DNA of 35,847 nt. It comes from Flavobacteriaceae bacterium UBA3179. Its GTDB lineage: Bacteria; Bacteroidota; Bacteroidia; Flavobacteriales; Flavobacteriaceae. The notes beneath the pieces are model-generated. The model was given only the letters and a program-made list of their open reading frames with translations. It was not told the origin of the DNA and ran no database searches. The stretch spans positions 1 through 35,847 of the forward strand of contig DEXR01000052.1 of assembly GCA_002364245.1 (NCBI GenBank). Reading direction: 5' to 3'. Every line of letters begins with the position of its first letter. Position 1 is the first letter of the stretch. Positions 22,635 through 31,062 of this stretch are shown here, piece after piece. A program made the translations under genes and the position numbers.

Positions 22635-23317
22635 TAAACAGCCATTTTTTCAATTTCAGTAATCACTTTAGGAACTCCTGTAGATGCTTTTTCAGCAAAA
22701 ACAGAAACTCGATCTGATGAAGAAATAGATGGATTAGGGTCAACAAAAAAGATAGGTACGTTTTCCGAAGCAAATTGAAGCAACCCGGCGGCCGGATATA
22801 CTTGCATAGACGTACCAACGATAATTAAAACATCAGCTTCTGTTACATAATGCATTGCTTCATCCATCATCGGGACCATTTCACCAAACCAAACTACGTG
22901 CGGACGCAATTGATGGTTTTCACCACAACAATCGCCTAGGTTGAGGTCTTTTTTCCACTCTAGAACAGTGGTTTCATTGCCTGTACTACGAACTTTTAGC
23001 AATTCGCCATGCAAGTGAACAACGTTTGTACTTCCTGCCCGTTCGTGTAGGTCATCGACATTTTGGGTGATGATGGTTACGTCATGATTTTGTTCTAATT
23101 CAACTAAGGCCTTGTGGGCTGCATTGGGCTGAACCTCCAGTAACTGTTTGCGCCGTTTGTTGTAAAAGGCCAATACCAATTCGGGGTCTTTAGCAAAACC
23201 TTGAGGCGAAGCCACCTCCATAATATCGTGATTTTCCCAAAGGCCATCGCTATCTCTAAAGGTATTTATTCCACTTTCTGCACTTACTCCGGCACCAGTT
23301 AAGACTACAATATTCAT
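22634..23317 (-). CDS. NAD-dependent protein deacylase (SIR2/CobB type)
   Basis: This 227-residue class III sirtuin removes acyl groups from lysines using NAD+. Motifs in order are GAGVSAESGINTFRDSDGLWE (NAD-binding loop), TQNVDDLHERAG, the catalytic His103 in VHLHGEL, PHVVWFGEM, and GTSMQVYPAAGL. Tyr52 and Arg55 in FYNKRRKQL match the Y-x-x-R pair that lets CobB/SIRT5 accept acidic acyl groups such as succinyl. Of the four zinc cysteines of CobB, only the adjacent Cys130-Cys131 remain, and the first pair is replaced around KVRSTGN. It is upstream of and coupled to the helical hypothetical. Confidence 0.92.
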   Translation of the reverse strand: MNIVVLTGAGVSAESGINTFRDSDGLWENHDIMEVASPQGFAKDPELVLAFYNKRRKQLLEVQPNAAHKALVELEQNHDVTIITQNVDDLHERAGSTNVVHLHGELLKVRSTGNETTVLEWKKDLNLGDCCGENHQLRPHVVWFGEMVPMMDEAMHYVTEADVLIIVGTSMQVYPAAGLLQFASENVPIFFVDPNPSISSSDRVSVFAEKASTGVPKVITEIEKMAV

Positions 23318-23363
23318 TAATCTATTTTTTATATCTTCGTTTTTCTAAAAATACTTATTTCTA

Positions 23364-24023
23364 TTGGATTCCCAACTTTTAAAATATTTACAAAACCATA
23401 TTACCGATAGACGCCGAGAACTTTTTAAAGAAGTTTTGGCCAGACGAACCCGTCATTTTACTGTCGTGACTGAAGATGTCTATCAATTGCATAATACCAG
23501 TGCCGTCATGCGTACCTGCGATGTTTTTGGTATTCAAGACCTGCACGTAGTAGAAGAAAAACTCGGAAAGCGTGTGGATCGGGAAATTGCAATGGGTGCT
23601 CAAAAGTGGGTGAGTTTAAACCGGTATGATTCTATTGCAAGTTGTATGGAAAACTTGAAAAGTCAAGATTATCAACTTATCGCCACCACGCCACATAATG
23701 AATCGACTCTGTTGCACGACTTCGATGTAACCCAAAAAAGCGCTTTCTTCTTCGGAAAAGAACGAGAGGGGTTAAGTGATACCGTCTTGAAAAAAGCAGA
23801 CGGTTATTTAAAAATACCAATGTATGGTTTTACCGAAAGCCTAAATATTTCAGTTTCCGCAGCTATTATTTTACAAGATGTAGTGACAAGGTTAAAACAA
23901 AGTGCTATTGATTGGAAACTTTCGGAAGAAGAGAAGCACGAAATAGAGTTGATGTGGACAAAGAACACGTTAAAGAGTTCCGAAAAAATAATAAAGCGAT
24001 ATCACGAGCAAAAAAAATTGTAA
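23364..24023 (+). CDS. SpoU/TrmH-family RNA 2'-O-methyltransferase
   Basis: This 219-residue SPOUT enzyme would methylate a ribose 2'-OH, most likely Gm18 of tRNA given its similarity to TrmH. The three SpoU motifs are present: NTSAVMRTCDVFG (with the catalytic-type Arg), FFFGKEREGLS and LNISVSAAIILQD. The start is a TTG at 23364. It gives an N-terminal helix (LLKYLQNHITDRRRELFKEVL) followed by RTRHFTVVTEDVYQ, as expected for the family, and no ATG offers a better start. The C-terminal extension is charged and helical. It is divergent from the sirtuin gene with 46 bp between them. Confidence 0.9.
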   Translation: MDSQLLKYLQNHITDRRRELFKEVLARRTRHFTVVTEDVYQLHNTSAVMRTCDVFGIQDLHVVEEKLGKRVDREIAMGAQKWVSLNRYDSIASCMENLKSQDYQLIATTPHNESTLLHDFDVTQKSAFFFGKEREGLSDTVLKKADGYLKIPMYGFTESLNISVSAAIILQDVVTRLKQSAIDWKLSEEEKHEIELMWTKNTLKSSEKIIKRYHEQKKL

Positions 24024-24062
24024 ATTAGAGTTTTGCAATAGTATTAACCTAACAATTTCATT

Positions 24063-24437
24063 ATGAAACATAATATTTTCGCGTGGGTTGAAATACCTGT
24101 CAATAATATGGAGCGTGCCATTACATTTTATGAAAAAGTACTCAATGTAACCATAAAACCGGTAGATTTTGGTGGACTTAAAATGGGTTGGTTTCCTTTT
24201 GCTGAAGATGCTCCTGGCGCTGCCGGTACATTGATAGAGCAGGAAAGTTATATTCCTAGCCAAGAAGGGCCGTTGGTTTATTTTTATAGTGAAGATGTTA
24301 AAATTGAACTTGATAGAGTAGAAGATGCTGGAGGAAAAATTTATCAAGAAAAGACCGAAATTTCTCCAGAGCACGGCTTTATGGCTGCTTTTATAGATTG
24401 CGAGGGAAATAGGGTAGCTTTGCATTCACAAAAATAA
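24063..24437 (+). CDS. VOC (glyoxalase/dioxygenase superfamily) protein
   Basis: This 124-residue single-domain protein has the paired beta-alpha-beta-beta-beta modules of the vicinal oxygen chelate fold. The first begins FAWVEIPVNNMERAITFYEKVLNVTI. The second begins PLVYFYSEDVKIELDRVEDAGGKIYQEKTEI and ends MAAFIDCEGNRVALHSQK. The sequence resembles the metal-free, small-ligand-binding or lyase-like members often annotated as glyoxalase/bleomycin resistance protein. The reaction cannot be assigned. It sits 39 bp after the methyltransferase and 34 bp before the RdgB-type gene, and all three may be cotranscribed. Confidence 0.9.
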   Translation: MKHNIFAWVEIPVNNMERAITFYEKVLNVTIKPVDFGGLKMGWFPFAEDAPGAAGTLIEQESYIPSQEGPLVYFYSEDVKIELDRVEDAGGKIYQEKTEISPEHGFMAAFIDCEGNRVALHSQK

Positions 24438-24471
24438 CCGCTTTCTTTTCAGAAATTTTAAAAAACAAATA

Positions 24472-25044
24472 ATGAAATTAGTCTTTGCCACGCACAATAA
24501 AAATAAACTGAAAGAAGTAAAGGCCTTGCTTCCGCATCATTTTGAAATATTAAGCCTGACCGATATTGGTTGCAATGAAGAAATTCCTGAAACGGCCGAT
24601 ACCATTGAGGGCAATGCCATTTTAAAAGCTAATTATGTGCGCGACAATTACGATTTAAGCTGTTTTGCAGATGACACTGGACTGGAAGTAGCTTCGTTAG
24701 ATGGTGAACCCGGTGTGTATAGTGCTCGCTACGCAGGTGAGGATAAAAGTTCAGAAGCGAATATTGAAAAGCTTTTGAAAAATCTAGACGGAAAGAAAGA
24801 CCGATCTGCCAGATTTAAAACAGCAATAGCCTTAACATTGAACAATTCCGAAGTATTATTTTTGGGTATCTGTGAAGGTGAAATTACCGCTGAAAAAAGA
24901 GGCGAAGGTGGTTTTGGTTACGACCCAATATTTAAACCAAATGGTTTTGAAGAGACTTTTGCCGAGATGAAGTTAACCCAAAAAAGTGAGATAGGCCATC
25001 GAGGTAAAGCCATGCACCAACTTATAGAATATCTTAGGGATTGA
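24472..25044 (+). CDS. rdgB: Non-canonical purine NTP pyrophosphatase (RdgB/HAM1)
   Basis: This 190-residue enzyme hydrolyses ITP, dITP and XTP to monophosphates and pyrophosphate, keeping deaminated purines out of nucleic acids. Family motifs are the substrate loop FATHNKNKLKEVKALL (residues 4-19), FADDTGLEVASLDGEPGVYSARYAGE with the catalytic Asp, and GEGGFGYDPIFKPNGFEETFAEM. The C-terminus KSEIGHRGKAMHQL is also typical. Length matches the family. The ATG at 24472 leads directly into the first conserved strand. Confidence 0.94.
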   Translation: MKLVFATHNKNKLKEVKALLPHHFEILSLTDIGCNEEIPETADTIEGNAILKANYVRDNYDLSCFADDTGLEVASLDGEPGVYSARYAGEDKSSEANIEKLLKNLDGKKDRSARFKTAIALTLNNSEVLFLGICEGEITAEKRGEGGFGYDPIFKPNGFEETFAEMKLTQKSEIGHRGKAMHQLIEYLRD

Positions 25045-25120
25045 TATTGAGTTATTTGTTTTTAATTTTTTAAAATATAAAATAACTACTCCAAAGCATG
25101 TTTAAGTTATTTGTTAATAG

Positions 25121-25128
25121 TATCTTTG
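25121..25128 (+). promoter_or_regulatory. -7 box for the DEAD-box helicase gene
   Basis: TATCTTTG matches TAnnTTTG and sits inside the 16-nt string TAATAGTATCTTTGCC that is also found at 2575-2590. It implies a transcript leader of about 100 nt (25135-25233), which includes a small GTTTGC/GCAAAC hairpin (25194-25218). Confidence 0.5.
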
Positions 25129-25233
25129 CCGCTTCAAAAAAAATTCTCAGGGTGAGGGTTTTGTGTTGAAGAGAAGCCCAAGGTTTAATAGTCGTTTGCT
25201 TCCAACCAACACGCAAACATTTTAAACCATTTT

Positions 25234-27000
25234 ATGGCTACATTTAAAGAATTAGGCCTTGAAGACAACTTACTTCAGGCCATTACCGACATGGGTTTTG
25301 AAACCCCATCAGACGTACAAGAAAAAACAATCCCAATCTTACTTGAAAGAGAAACCGACATTGTTTCTTTGGCACAAACCGGAACCGGTAAAACAGCTGC
25401 ATTCGGATTTCCAATGCTTCAAAAAATACAGATAGAAAGCCGCACTACACAAGGGCTTATCCTTTCGCCAACACGCGAGCTGTGTTTACAAATAACCAAA
25501 GAACTGGAAAGCTACGGAAAGCATAAAAAAGGCCTTAACGTAGTTGCCATTTATGGTGGTGCAAGCATTACGGATCAAGCACGCCAAATTAAAAAAGGCG
25601 CCCAAATTATTGTTGCTACACCAGGTAGAATGAAAGATATGATAGGCCGTGGGATGATCGATATTTCAAAAATTGAATATTGTGTGCTAGATGAAGCTGA
25701 TGAAATGCTCAACATGGGCTTTTACGAAGATATTACTGAAATATTATCACATTCCCCAAAAGATAAAAGCACGTGGCTTTTTAGTGCAACCATGCCAAAA
25801 GACGTTGCAAAGATTGCTAAAAAGTTTATGCACAGCCCGGTTGAAATTACCGTGGGAAGCAGAAACGTAGGTACCGAAAATGTTTCGCACGAATACTATT
25901 TAGTTAATGCGAGAGATCGTTACTTAGCATTAAAGCGTTTGGCCGATGCGAATCCTGATATTTTTTCAGTAGTGTTTTGCCGTACCAAACGAGATACTCA
26001 AAAAGTAGCTGAAAAATTAATTGAAGATGGTTACAATGCAGCTGCAATACACGGAGATTTAAGTCAGAATCAGCGTGACTTGGTAATGAAATCATTCCGT
26101 ACGCGTCAAATTCAAATGTTGGTTGCGACCGATGTTGCTGCACGTGGTATTGATGTTGACGATATTACACACGTAATCAACTACCAATTACCTGATGAAA
26201 TTGAAACATATACACACCGTAGTGGTCGTACGGGTCGTGCTGGTAAGAGTGGTGTTTCTATGGTGATTGTCTCAAAAAGTGAACTTAGAAAAATTAAGAG
26301 CATTGAAAAAATCATTCAGAGAAGTTTTACTAAAAAAGAAGTTCCAAGCGGGATGGAAATTTGTGAAACACAACTGTTCCATTTGGCCAATAGTATAAAG
26401 AACACAGAAGTAAACCACGAAATAGATCCTTATCTTCCAAATATCAACGAAGTGCTGGAAGGTTTCAGTAAAGAAGAATTGATTAAGAAAGTCTTTTCGG
26501 TAGAGTTTACCCGTTTTTACAATTATTATAAAAACGAGAAGGACTTAAACTCTGCTGTAGGTGATACTTCGGTAGGGAACAGCGAAGACAGTGTGCGTTA
26601 TTTCATTAATATTGGTGGGCGCGATGACTTTAACTGGATGAGCCTGAAAGATTTCTTAAAAGATTTACTTAATTTAGGGCAAGATGATGTATTCCGCGTT
26701 GATGTAAAAGATTCATTCTCTTTTTTCAATACTGATAAAAAGCATCAAGATTTGGTGATGAACATATTTAACGACTTCAAGTTAGATGGTCGTAATATTT
26801 CAGTAGAAATAAGTAAGGACGGTCGTAAAAAAGGCGGCGGACGTAGTGGCGGAAGAAGCGGCGGTAAGGGCCGTGGAAAAGGAAACCGAGGCGGAAAAAG
26901 TTTTGATGGCGGTGGATCCAAATTTAAAGGAAAAAGCCGTAGAAGAAGTGAACGTCCTTCAGGAAAAGGTACAGGAGGAAAGCGTAGAAGACGTAACTAA
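25234..27000 (+). CDS. DEAD-box RNA helicase with DbpA-type domain and basic Gly-rich tail
   Basis: This 588-residue ATP-dependent RNA helicase is probably active in ribosome assembly or cold-adapted mRNA remodelling. Motifs are the Q motif (GFETPSDVQ), I AQTGTGKT (47-54), Ia PTREL, Ib TPGR, II DEAD (153-156), III SAT, IV VVFCRTKRD, V ATDVAARGIDV and VI HRSGRTGRAG. Residues about 455-535 resemble the DbpA RNA-binding domain (RYFINIGGRDDFNWMSLKDFLKDLL). The last 50 residues are a disordered Gly/Arg/Lys/Ser tail ending KRRRRN, likely an RNA-contact region. A long untranslated leader precedes it. Confidence 0.94.
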   Translation: MATFKELGLEDNLLQAITDMGFETPSDVQEKTIPILLERETDIVSLAQTGTGKTAAFGFPMLQKIQIESRTTQGLILSPTRELCLQITKELESYGKHKKGLNVVAIYGGASITDQARQIKKGAQIIVATPGRMKDMIGRGMIDISKIEYCVLDEADEMLNMGFYEDITEILSHSPKDKSTWLFSATMPKDVAKIAKKFMHSPVEITVGSRNVGTENVSHEYYLVNARDRYLALKRLADANPDIFSVVFCRTKRDTQKVAEKLIEDGYNAAAIHGDLSQNQRDLVMKSFRTRQIQMLVATDVAARGIDVDDITHVINYQLPDEIETYTHRSGRTGRAGKSGVSMVIVSKSELRKIKSIEKIIQRSFTKKEVPSGMEICETQLFHLANSIKNTEVNHEIDPYLPNINEVLEGFSKEELIKKVFSVEFTRFYNYYKNEKDLNSAVGDTSVGNSEDSVRYFINIGGRDDFNWMSLKDFLKDLLNLGQDDVFRVDVKDSFSFFNTDKKHQDLVMNIFNDFKLDGRNISVEISKDGRKKGGGRSGGRSGGKGRGKGNRGGKSFDGGGSKFKGKSRRRSERPSGKGTGGKRRRRN

Positions 27001-27016
27001 AAAAAATAAATTAGCC

Positions 27017-27024
27017 TACTTTTG
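27017..27024 (+). promoter_or_regulatory. Possible -7 box for the regulatory-like-domain gene
   Basis: TACTTTTG matches TAnnTTTG, 53 bp before the ATG at 27078. The -33 region falls at the end of the helicase gene and shows no TTTG, so support is weak. Confidence 0.28.
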
Positions 27025-27077
27025 AAACTTTGGCACGGATTTATCGTCTATCTTATATAAATTTACCCCAATTAGTT

Positions 27078-27845
27078 ATGAAAAAGCACATTCTACTTTT
27101 ATTATTTTGTTTACTAACAGCTTTTGCCTTTTCGCAAGAAAGCGAACCAATTAAAGGAAAGGTGCTTAGTAGTGCAAACGATGAGCCTTTAGAAAATGTG
27201 AACATTGTTAATCTAAATGAAGTTATTGGTACAACTACTGATATTGAGGGTGACTTTTCAATCCGTGCCAAGGTTAACGACACATTATACTTTAGTTATT
27301 TAGGGTATAAATCCATCAGGGTTCGGGTGACAAATGACTGGTTAAAGTTTGGTGATATTAAAGTAAAAATGACCGAATTAGGTATCGCACTTGAAGAAGT
27401 TGTTGTAAAACCAGTACAACTCACTGGATATGTAGAGGTGGATGCTAAAATTATTCCTATTTACGATAATTATCGATACCGTATATCTGGTTTAAGTTCT
27501 GGTTATGAGGGCGGAAGCAAACAGCCAGGCGCTGTTACCAAGGTGTTGAGTGCAATTTTCAATCCGGCAGATTTTCTCTATAATGTCTTTGGAAAACGGC
27601 CTAAACAGATGCGAAAGCTCCGTAAAATGAAACAAGACGATGAGATTAGAAATCTATTGGCAAGTAAGTACGACCGGGAGACCTTAATGGCTGTACTACA
27701 ATTAGAACGGGTTGATATTGATGAAATATTGAACAATTGCAACTATTCTGAAAGTTTTATAAAAACGGCAAACGATCTTCAAATACTGGATGCCATTAGT
27801 GAATGCTATGAAGAGTATCGTGTAATAAACCGGGAAAAAGGTTGA
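27078..27845 (+). CDS. Exported protein with carboxypeptidase-regulatory-like domain
   Basis: The longest frame begins at 27030, but ATG 27078 gives a good signal peptide (MKKHILLLLFCLLTAFAFSQ), making a 255-residue exported protein. Residues about 23-105 form a CarboxypepD_reg-like beta sandwich: IKGKVLSSANDEPLENVNIVNLNEVIGTTTDIEGDFSIRAKVNDTLYFSYLGYKS, ending LEEVVVK. That domain normally starts SusC-type receptors. Here it is followed instead by a helical region (about 150-255) rich in KMKQDDEIRNLLASKY-type sequence. This arrangement is common in Flavobacteriaceae as a short secreted or periplasmic protein of unknown function. Confidence 0.85.
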   Translation: MKKHILLLLFCLLTAFAFSQESEPIKGKVLSSANDEPLENVNIVNLNEVIGTTTDIEGDFSIRAKVNDTLYFSYLGYKSIRVRVTNDWLKFGDIKVKMTELGIALEEVVVKPVQLTGYVEVDAKIIPIYDNYRYRISGLSSGYEGGSKQPGAVTKVLSAIFNPADFLYNVFGKRPKQMRKLRKMKQDDEIRNLLASKYDRETLMAVLQLERVDIDEILNNCNYSESFIKTANDLQILDAISECYEEYRVINREKG

Positions 27846-27916
27846 TTTAGCAAGTTGTTATGAAAATTCTGAAATAAGTTTAATTATCTTGAAGTTTTTC
27901 AGAAACACAACATTGC

Positions 27917-29281
27917 ATGAAACAGATAATAGAAGACCAAAAATCTTTCTTCAATACTCACACTACAAAAAACATTGACTTTAGGATAAAACAGCTTGAT
28001 GCCTTACAAGCTGTTTTAAAAGACAATGAATCACTTTTAAATGAAGCTATCTACACAGACTTCAAAAAATCTGAATTTGATACCTATGTAAGTGAACTAG
28101 CTTTATTGTACAGCGATATAAAAGAAGCTAAAGGCAATATAAAGAAATGGTCTCGCCGAAAACGAGTTTCCACTAATTTATTAAACTTTCCAGCCAGCAG
28201 TTACATCATTCCTGAGCCATTAGGCGTTTGCTTAGTAATTGGCGCATGGAACTATCCGTATCAACTTTCTTTTGCACCAGTTGTAGCAGCGTTAGCAGCA
28301 GGAAATACTGTGATTTTAAAACCCAGTGAGCTACCTTCAAAAACAAGTGAGGTAATGGCAAAATTGGTTAATGAAAATTTTGACCCCAATGCATTTAAAG
28401 TGATTGAAGGCGGCGTTTCTGAAACTACAGAGCTTTTAAAACAAAATTTTGATAAAATATTCTTTACTGGAAGCACCAAAGTAGGGAAGATTGTCTATAA
28501 AGCTGCTGCTGAAAATCTGACGCCTGTAACTTTGGAAATGGGTGGTAAAAGTCCGGCATTTGTTACCGAAGATTGTAATTTGAAAATGACGGTAAAACGC
28601 ATGATGTGGGCAAAGTTTTTAAATGCAGGCCAAACGTGTATTGCACCAGACTATGTAATGGTACATGAAAAGGTAAAAGAAGAATTTTTAGAACTTGCAA
28701 AAGCGGAGATTAAAGAAGAACACTTTCAATTTGAAAACGATAATTATGTTCAGATTATCAACAACGATAATTTTGACCGTTTAGCCGCAATGATAAAACC
28801 CAATCAAGTGTATTATGGCGGAAAGGTTAACAAAAAAGACCGCTACATTCAGCCTACAATTCTTCAAAATGTTTCATTTGAAGATCCCGTCATGCAAGAA
28901 GAGATTTTCGGTCCTATTTTACCAGTGATTGGTTATAAAAATATAGATGAAGCAATTACTGAAGTGCGAAAATTTCCGAAGCCATTGTCTTGTTATGTTT
29001 TTACCAAGGATAAAAAAGCAAAACATAAAATATTGAATGATATTACATTTGGAGGAGGAGCAATAAATGATGCCGTGATGCATATTTCGAATCCAAAACT
29101 ACCTTTTGGTGGCGTAGGGCAGAGTGGAATAGGTAACTACCACGGTAAAGCAGGTTTTGACTGTTTTACACACTATAAAAGTATTCTTGACAAACCTACG
29201 TGGTTAGAATTACCCATAAAATACTATCCTCATACCAATAGAAAATTGAAATGGATCAAGCGGATGATGAAATTTCAATAA
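27917..29281 (+). CDS. Aldehyde dehydrogenase (class 3-like)
   Basis: This 454-residue NAD(P)-dependent enzyme oxidises aldehydes to acids. Active-site features are the oxyanion Asn112 (GAWNYPYQL), the cofactor segment KPSELPSKTSEVM, FFTGSTKVGK, the general base Glu207 (LEMGGKSP) and the nucleophile Cys241 (NAGQTCIAPDYV). QEEIFGPILPV and PFGGVGQSGIGNYHGKAGF complete the C-terminal signature. The short length and lack of an N-terminal extension fit the class 3/fatty aldehyde group rather than BetB-like enzymes. It stands alone, 71 bp after the previous gene. Confidence 0.94.
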   Translation: MKQIIEDQKSFFNTHTTKNIDFRIKQLDALQAVLKDNESLLNEAIYTDFKKSEFDTYVSELALLYSDIKEAKGNIKKWSRRKRVSTNLLNFPASSYIIPEPLGVCLVIGAWNYPYQLSFAPVVAALAAGNTVILKPSELPSKTSEVMAKLVNENFDPNAFKVIEGGVSETTELLKQNFDKIFFTGSTKVGKIVYKAAAENLTPVTLEMGGKSPAFVTEDCNLKMTVKRMMWAKFLNAGQTCIAPDYVMVHEKVKEEFLELAKAEIKEEHFQFENDNYVQIINNDNFDRLAAMIKPNQVYYGGKVNKKDRYIQPTILQNVSFEDPVMQEEIFGPILPVIGYKNIDEAITEVRKFPKPLSCYVFTKDKKAKHKILNDITFGGGAINDAVMHISNPKLPFGGVGQSGIGNYHGKAGFDCFTHYKSILDKPTWLELPIKYYPHTNRKLKWIKRMMKFQ

Positions 29282-29387
29282 CATCTTCAAATATGACCCA
29301 CAAAGTCCATAAATATGAGGTTAATTTAAGTTAGTTTTCATAAAAAGGTTTCTTACTTTTATACTTTACTAACCAAAATTTCTATTT

Positions 29388-29765
29388 ATGAGCCAACAAG
29401 ACAACTCAATTTCATTACAAACAGCCCAAGATTGGACCACCGAATGGCGCTCCGTAGAATCTACTTACAATAAACACAATGAATGCAATGGATTTTTAAT
29501 ACCTGCAGAAGATTTGCAAGCTGTTTTAGATGAAATGGAAGATCAAAAAGGCACAAAAAAGGTCCGTGCTTATTTAGGAGTAGATCCTACAACCAATGAA
29601 GAAAAATTAATTTTTGTAGCAACACAGCCTGACGATCAACATGATGGTAGTATTATTTATCGCGATATGATAAATGGATACAACGGCTTACAAACAGGAG
29701 GTAAACTATATGATTTCACCTACCCAGACCCACCAGCCTCCGATCCTTTAAGTCCTTTGAATTAA
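29388..29765 (+). CDS. Acidic soluble hypothetical protein
   Basis: I do not recognise a family in this 125-residue protein. It has no signal peptide or membrane helix. The first part reads LQTAQDWTTEWRSVESTYN and GFLIPAEDLQAVLDEM. A strand-rich centre (KVRAYLGVDPTTNEEKLIFVATQPDD) follows, and the C-terminus is Pro/Asp-rich (YDFTYPDPPASDPLSP). The pattern is of a small alpha/beta cytoplasmic protein. It lies 8 bp upstream of the first 7-TM gene, so it may be the first gene of that operon, although its role there is unknown. Confidence 0.78.
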   Translation: MSQQDNSISLQTAQDWTTEWRSVESTYNKHNECNGFLIPAEDLQAVLDEMEDQKGTKKVRAYLGVDPTTNEEKLIFVATQPDDQHDGSIIYRDMINGYNGLQTGGKLYDFTYPDPPASDPLSPLN

Positions 29766-29773
29766 AGTGCTGA

Positions 29774-30418
29774 ATGGAACTATTTGAAGTTTTAGGAAAA
29801 GTAGGGATAATAGTTGTTATTATTAATACTTGTTTCTTTTTTAAAAGCTTTACCTATAACAGTAAGGATTTTAAAATTTTCACTTATTACCTGTTGTTGA
29901 TTTCTATTATTCAAGTAATTAGTTATAGTATACATTTAATTTCAGGGTATAATCTGTTTATGTCTAATGTATATATTATTGTTCAATTTGCAGTCTTGAC
30001 CCTTTTTTTTCGTGAATTACTGAAATTGAAAATACTTTTATATATAGGTGTTTTGGTACTTGTTTTTTTAGGGTATCAATATGTAAGTGATTTTTCTTTA
30101 TTCTTAAAATATAATTCTATCGGTATTGCCTTAACGCAAGGGATTATTGCAGTATATGCTCTATTATACTTTTACTTTTCACTGACTAAAAAAGATTCAA
30201 AGTTCTTGTTAATCAACTTGGGCGTTTTTCTATATATGATTAGTAGTAGTCTAATTTTGGCATCGGGAAATTTAGTGTTCAATTTCGATTTAATTTCGAA
30301 AGAAGACTATATATTATTGCTAACCTTGAATAGTGTTTTCTATATTATTTTTCAAATTTTGGTTTTTATCGCTTGGTATAGAAATTTTAGGAAAAAATCC
30401 ATAAGTTATGTAAGCTAA
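29774..30418 (+). CDS. Seven-TM membrane protein, first of a tandem pair
   Basis: This 214-residue protein consists almost entirely of seven predicted membrane helices (about 5-23, 34-56, 62-79, 86-104, 115-136, 143-163 and 179-201) with short loops. It has a basic C-terminus (YRNFRKKS). Together with the next gene it shares the order FKIF.YYL, a mid-protein YN..G...TQGII.VY..L.FY and the motif SSSLILASGNLVFNFDLI. The two are clearly paralogs in tandem. It has no recognised domain. The conserved polar residues in helices 5 and 6 (TQG, SGN) could line a ligand or sensing site. It precedes its paralog and a histidine kinase. Confidence 0.85.
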   Translation: MELFEVLGKVGIIVVIINTCFFFKSFTYNSKDFKIFTYYLLLISIIQVISYSIHLISGYNLFMSNVYIIVQFAVLTLFFRELLKLKILLYIGVLVLVFLGYQYVSDFSLFLKYNSIGIALTQGIIAVYALLYFYFSLTKKDSKFLLINLGVFLYMISSSLILASGNLVFNFDLISKEDYILLLTLNSVFYIIFQILVFIAWYRNFRKKSISYVS

Positions 30419-31062
30419 TGGATACGTTGTTTGATATTCTAAGTGATTTAGCCATAGCATTTTGTGTATTAAATGCGCTTCTTTATATATTTTGGCTGAA
30501 AGAAAATAACAAGGCTTTTAAAATATTCGCAGTTTATTTAGTTGTAATAGCTGTTATACAGCTTAATGCATCGTACCTCAAACTTATTATTCCAATAAAC
30601 AACAATCTTTTTCTCTTTCATTTTTACTACATTCTGCAGTTTATTTTTCTTACATTTTTTTATTTTGAGCTTTTGAAACAAAAATGGATGTATGTTGTTT
30701 TGGGGATAGTTCTAGGGATTATCACATTTCAGTTTATTGAAACCCCAGCTATGTTTTTTCGCTACAATCCATTAGGCGTTACAATCACCCAGGGTATTAT
30801 TGTAATATATTCAGTTCTCTTTTTTTATAAATACCTACACGAAACAAATGAATTTCTTATCATTAACATAGGTCTATTTTTCTATTTACTGTCTAGTATT
30901 CTAATTTTTGCCTCTGGTAACCTCGTGTTTAATATGGAATTAATTACAGAGTATGGTTATCACCTATTATTGAACTTAAATAATGTACTCTATCTTGGAC
31001 TTCAATTTCTTATCTTCGTGACATGGTGGAAGAATTATTATTCCAAGAAGACTATCAAATAG
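30418..31062 (+). CDS. Seven-TM membrane protein, second of a tandem pair
   Basis: This 214-residue protein is identical in length to its upstream paralog and shares the same seven-helix plan. It has FKIFAVYLVVIAVIQL, FYFELLKQK, RYNPLGVTITQGIIVIYSVLFFY and SSILIFASGNLVFNMELI. Its ATG overlaps the stop of the first paralog (TAATG), and its own 3' end overlaps the histidine kinase start by 40 bp, so all three are translationally coupled. The paralogs have diverged well outside the motifs, so the duplication is not recent. A sensing or kinase-partner role is inferred from context only. Confidence 0.85.
   Translation: MDTLFDILSDLAIAFCVLNALLYIFWLKENNKAFKIFAVYLVVIAVIQLNASYLKLIIPINNNLFLFHFYYILQFIFLTFFYFELLKQKWMYVVLGIVLGIITFQFIETPAMFFRYNPLGVTITQGIIVIYSVLFFYKYLHETNEFLIINIGLFFYLLSSILIFASGNLVFNMELITEYGYHLLLNLNNVLYLGLQFLIFVTWWKNYYSKKTIK

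Noticed and set aside
23970..24425. 151-aa minus-strand frame over the VOC gene
   Set aside because: The plus-strand VOC protein has complete fold motifs. The antisense frame is a low-complexity mix of Phe, Ile and Ser.
29774..31062. Tandem 7-TM genes as one frameshifted protein
   Set aside because: Both are 214 residues with full sets of seven helices and align to each other end to end, so they are separate paralogs.
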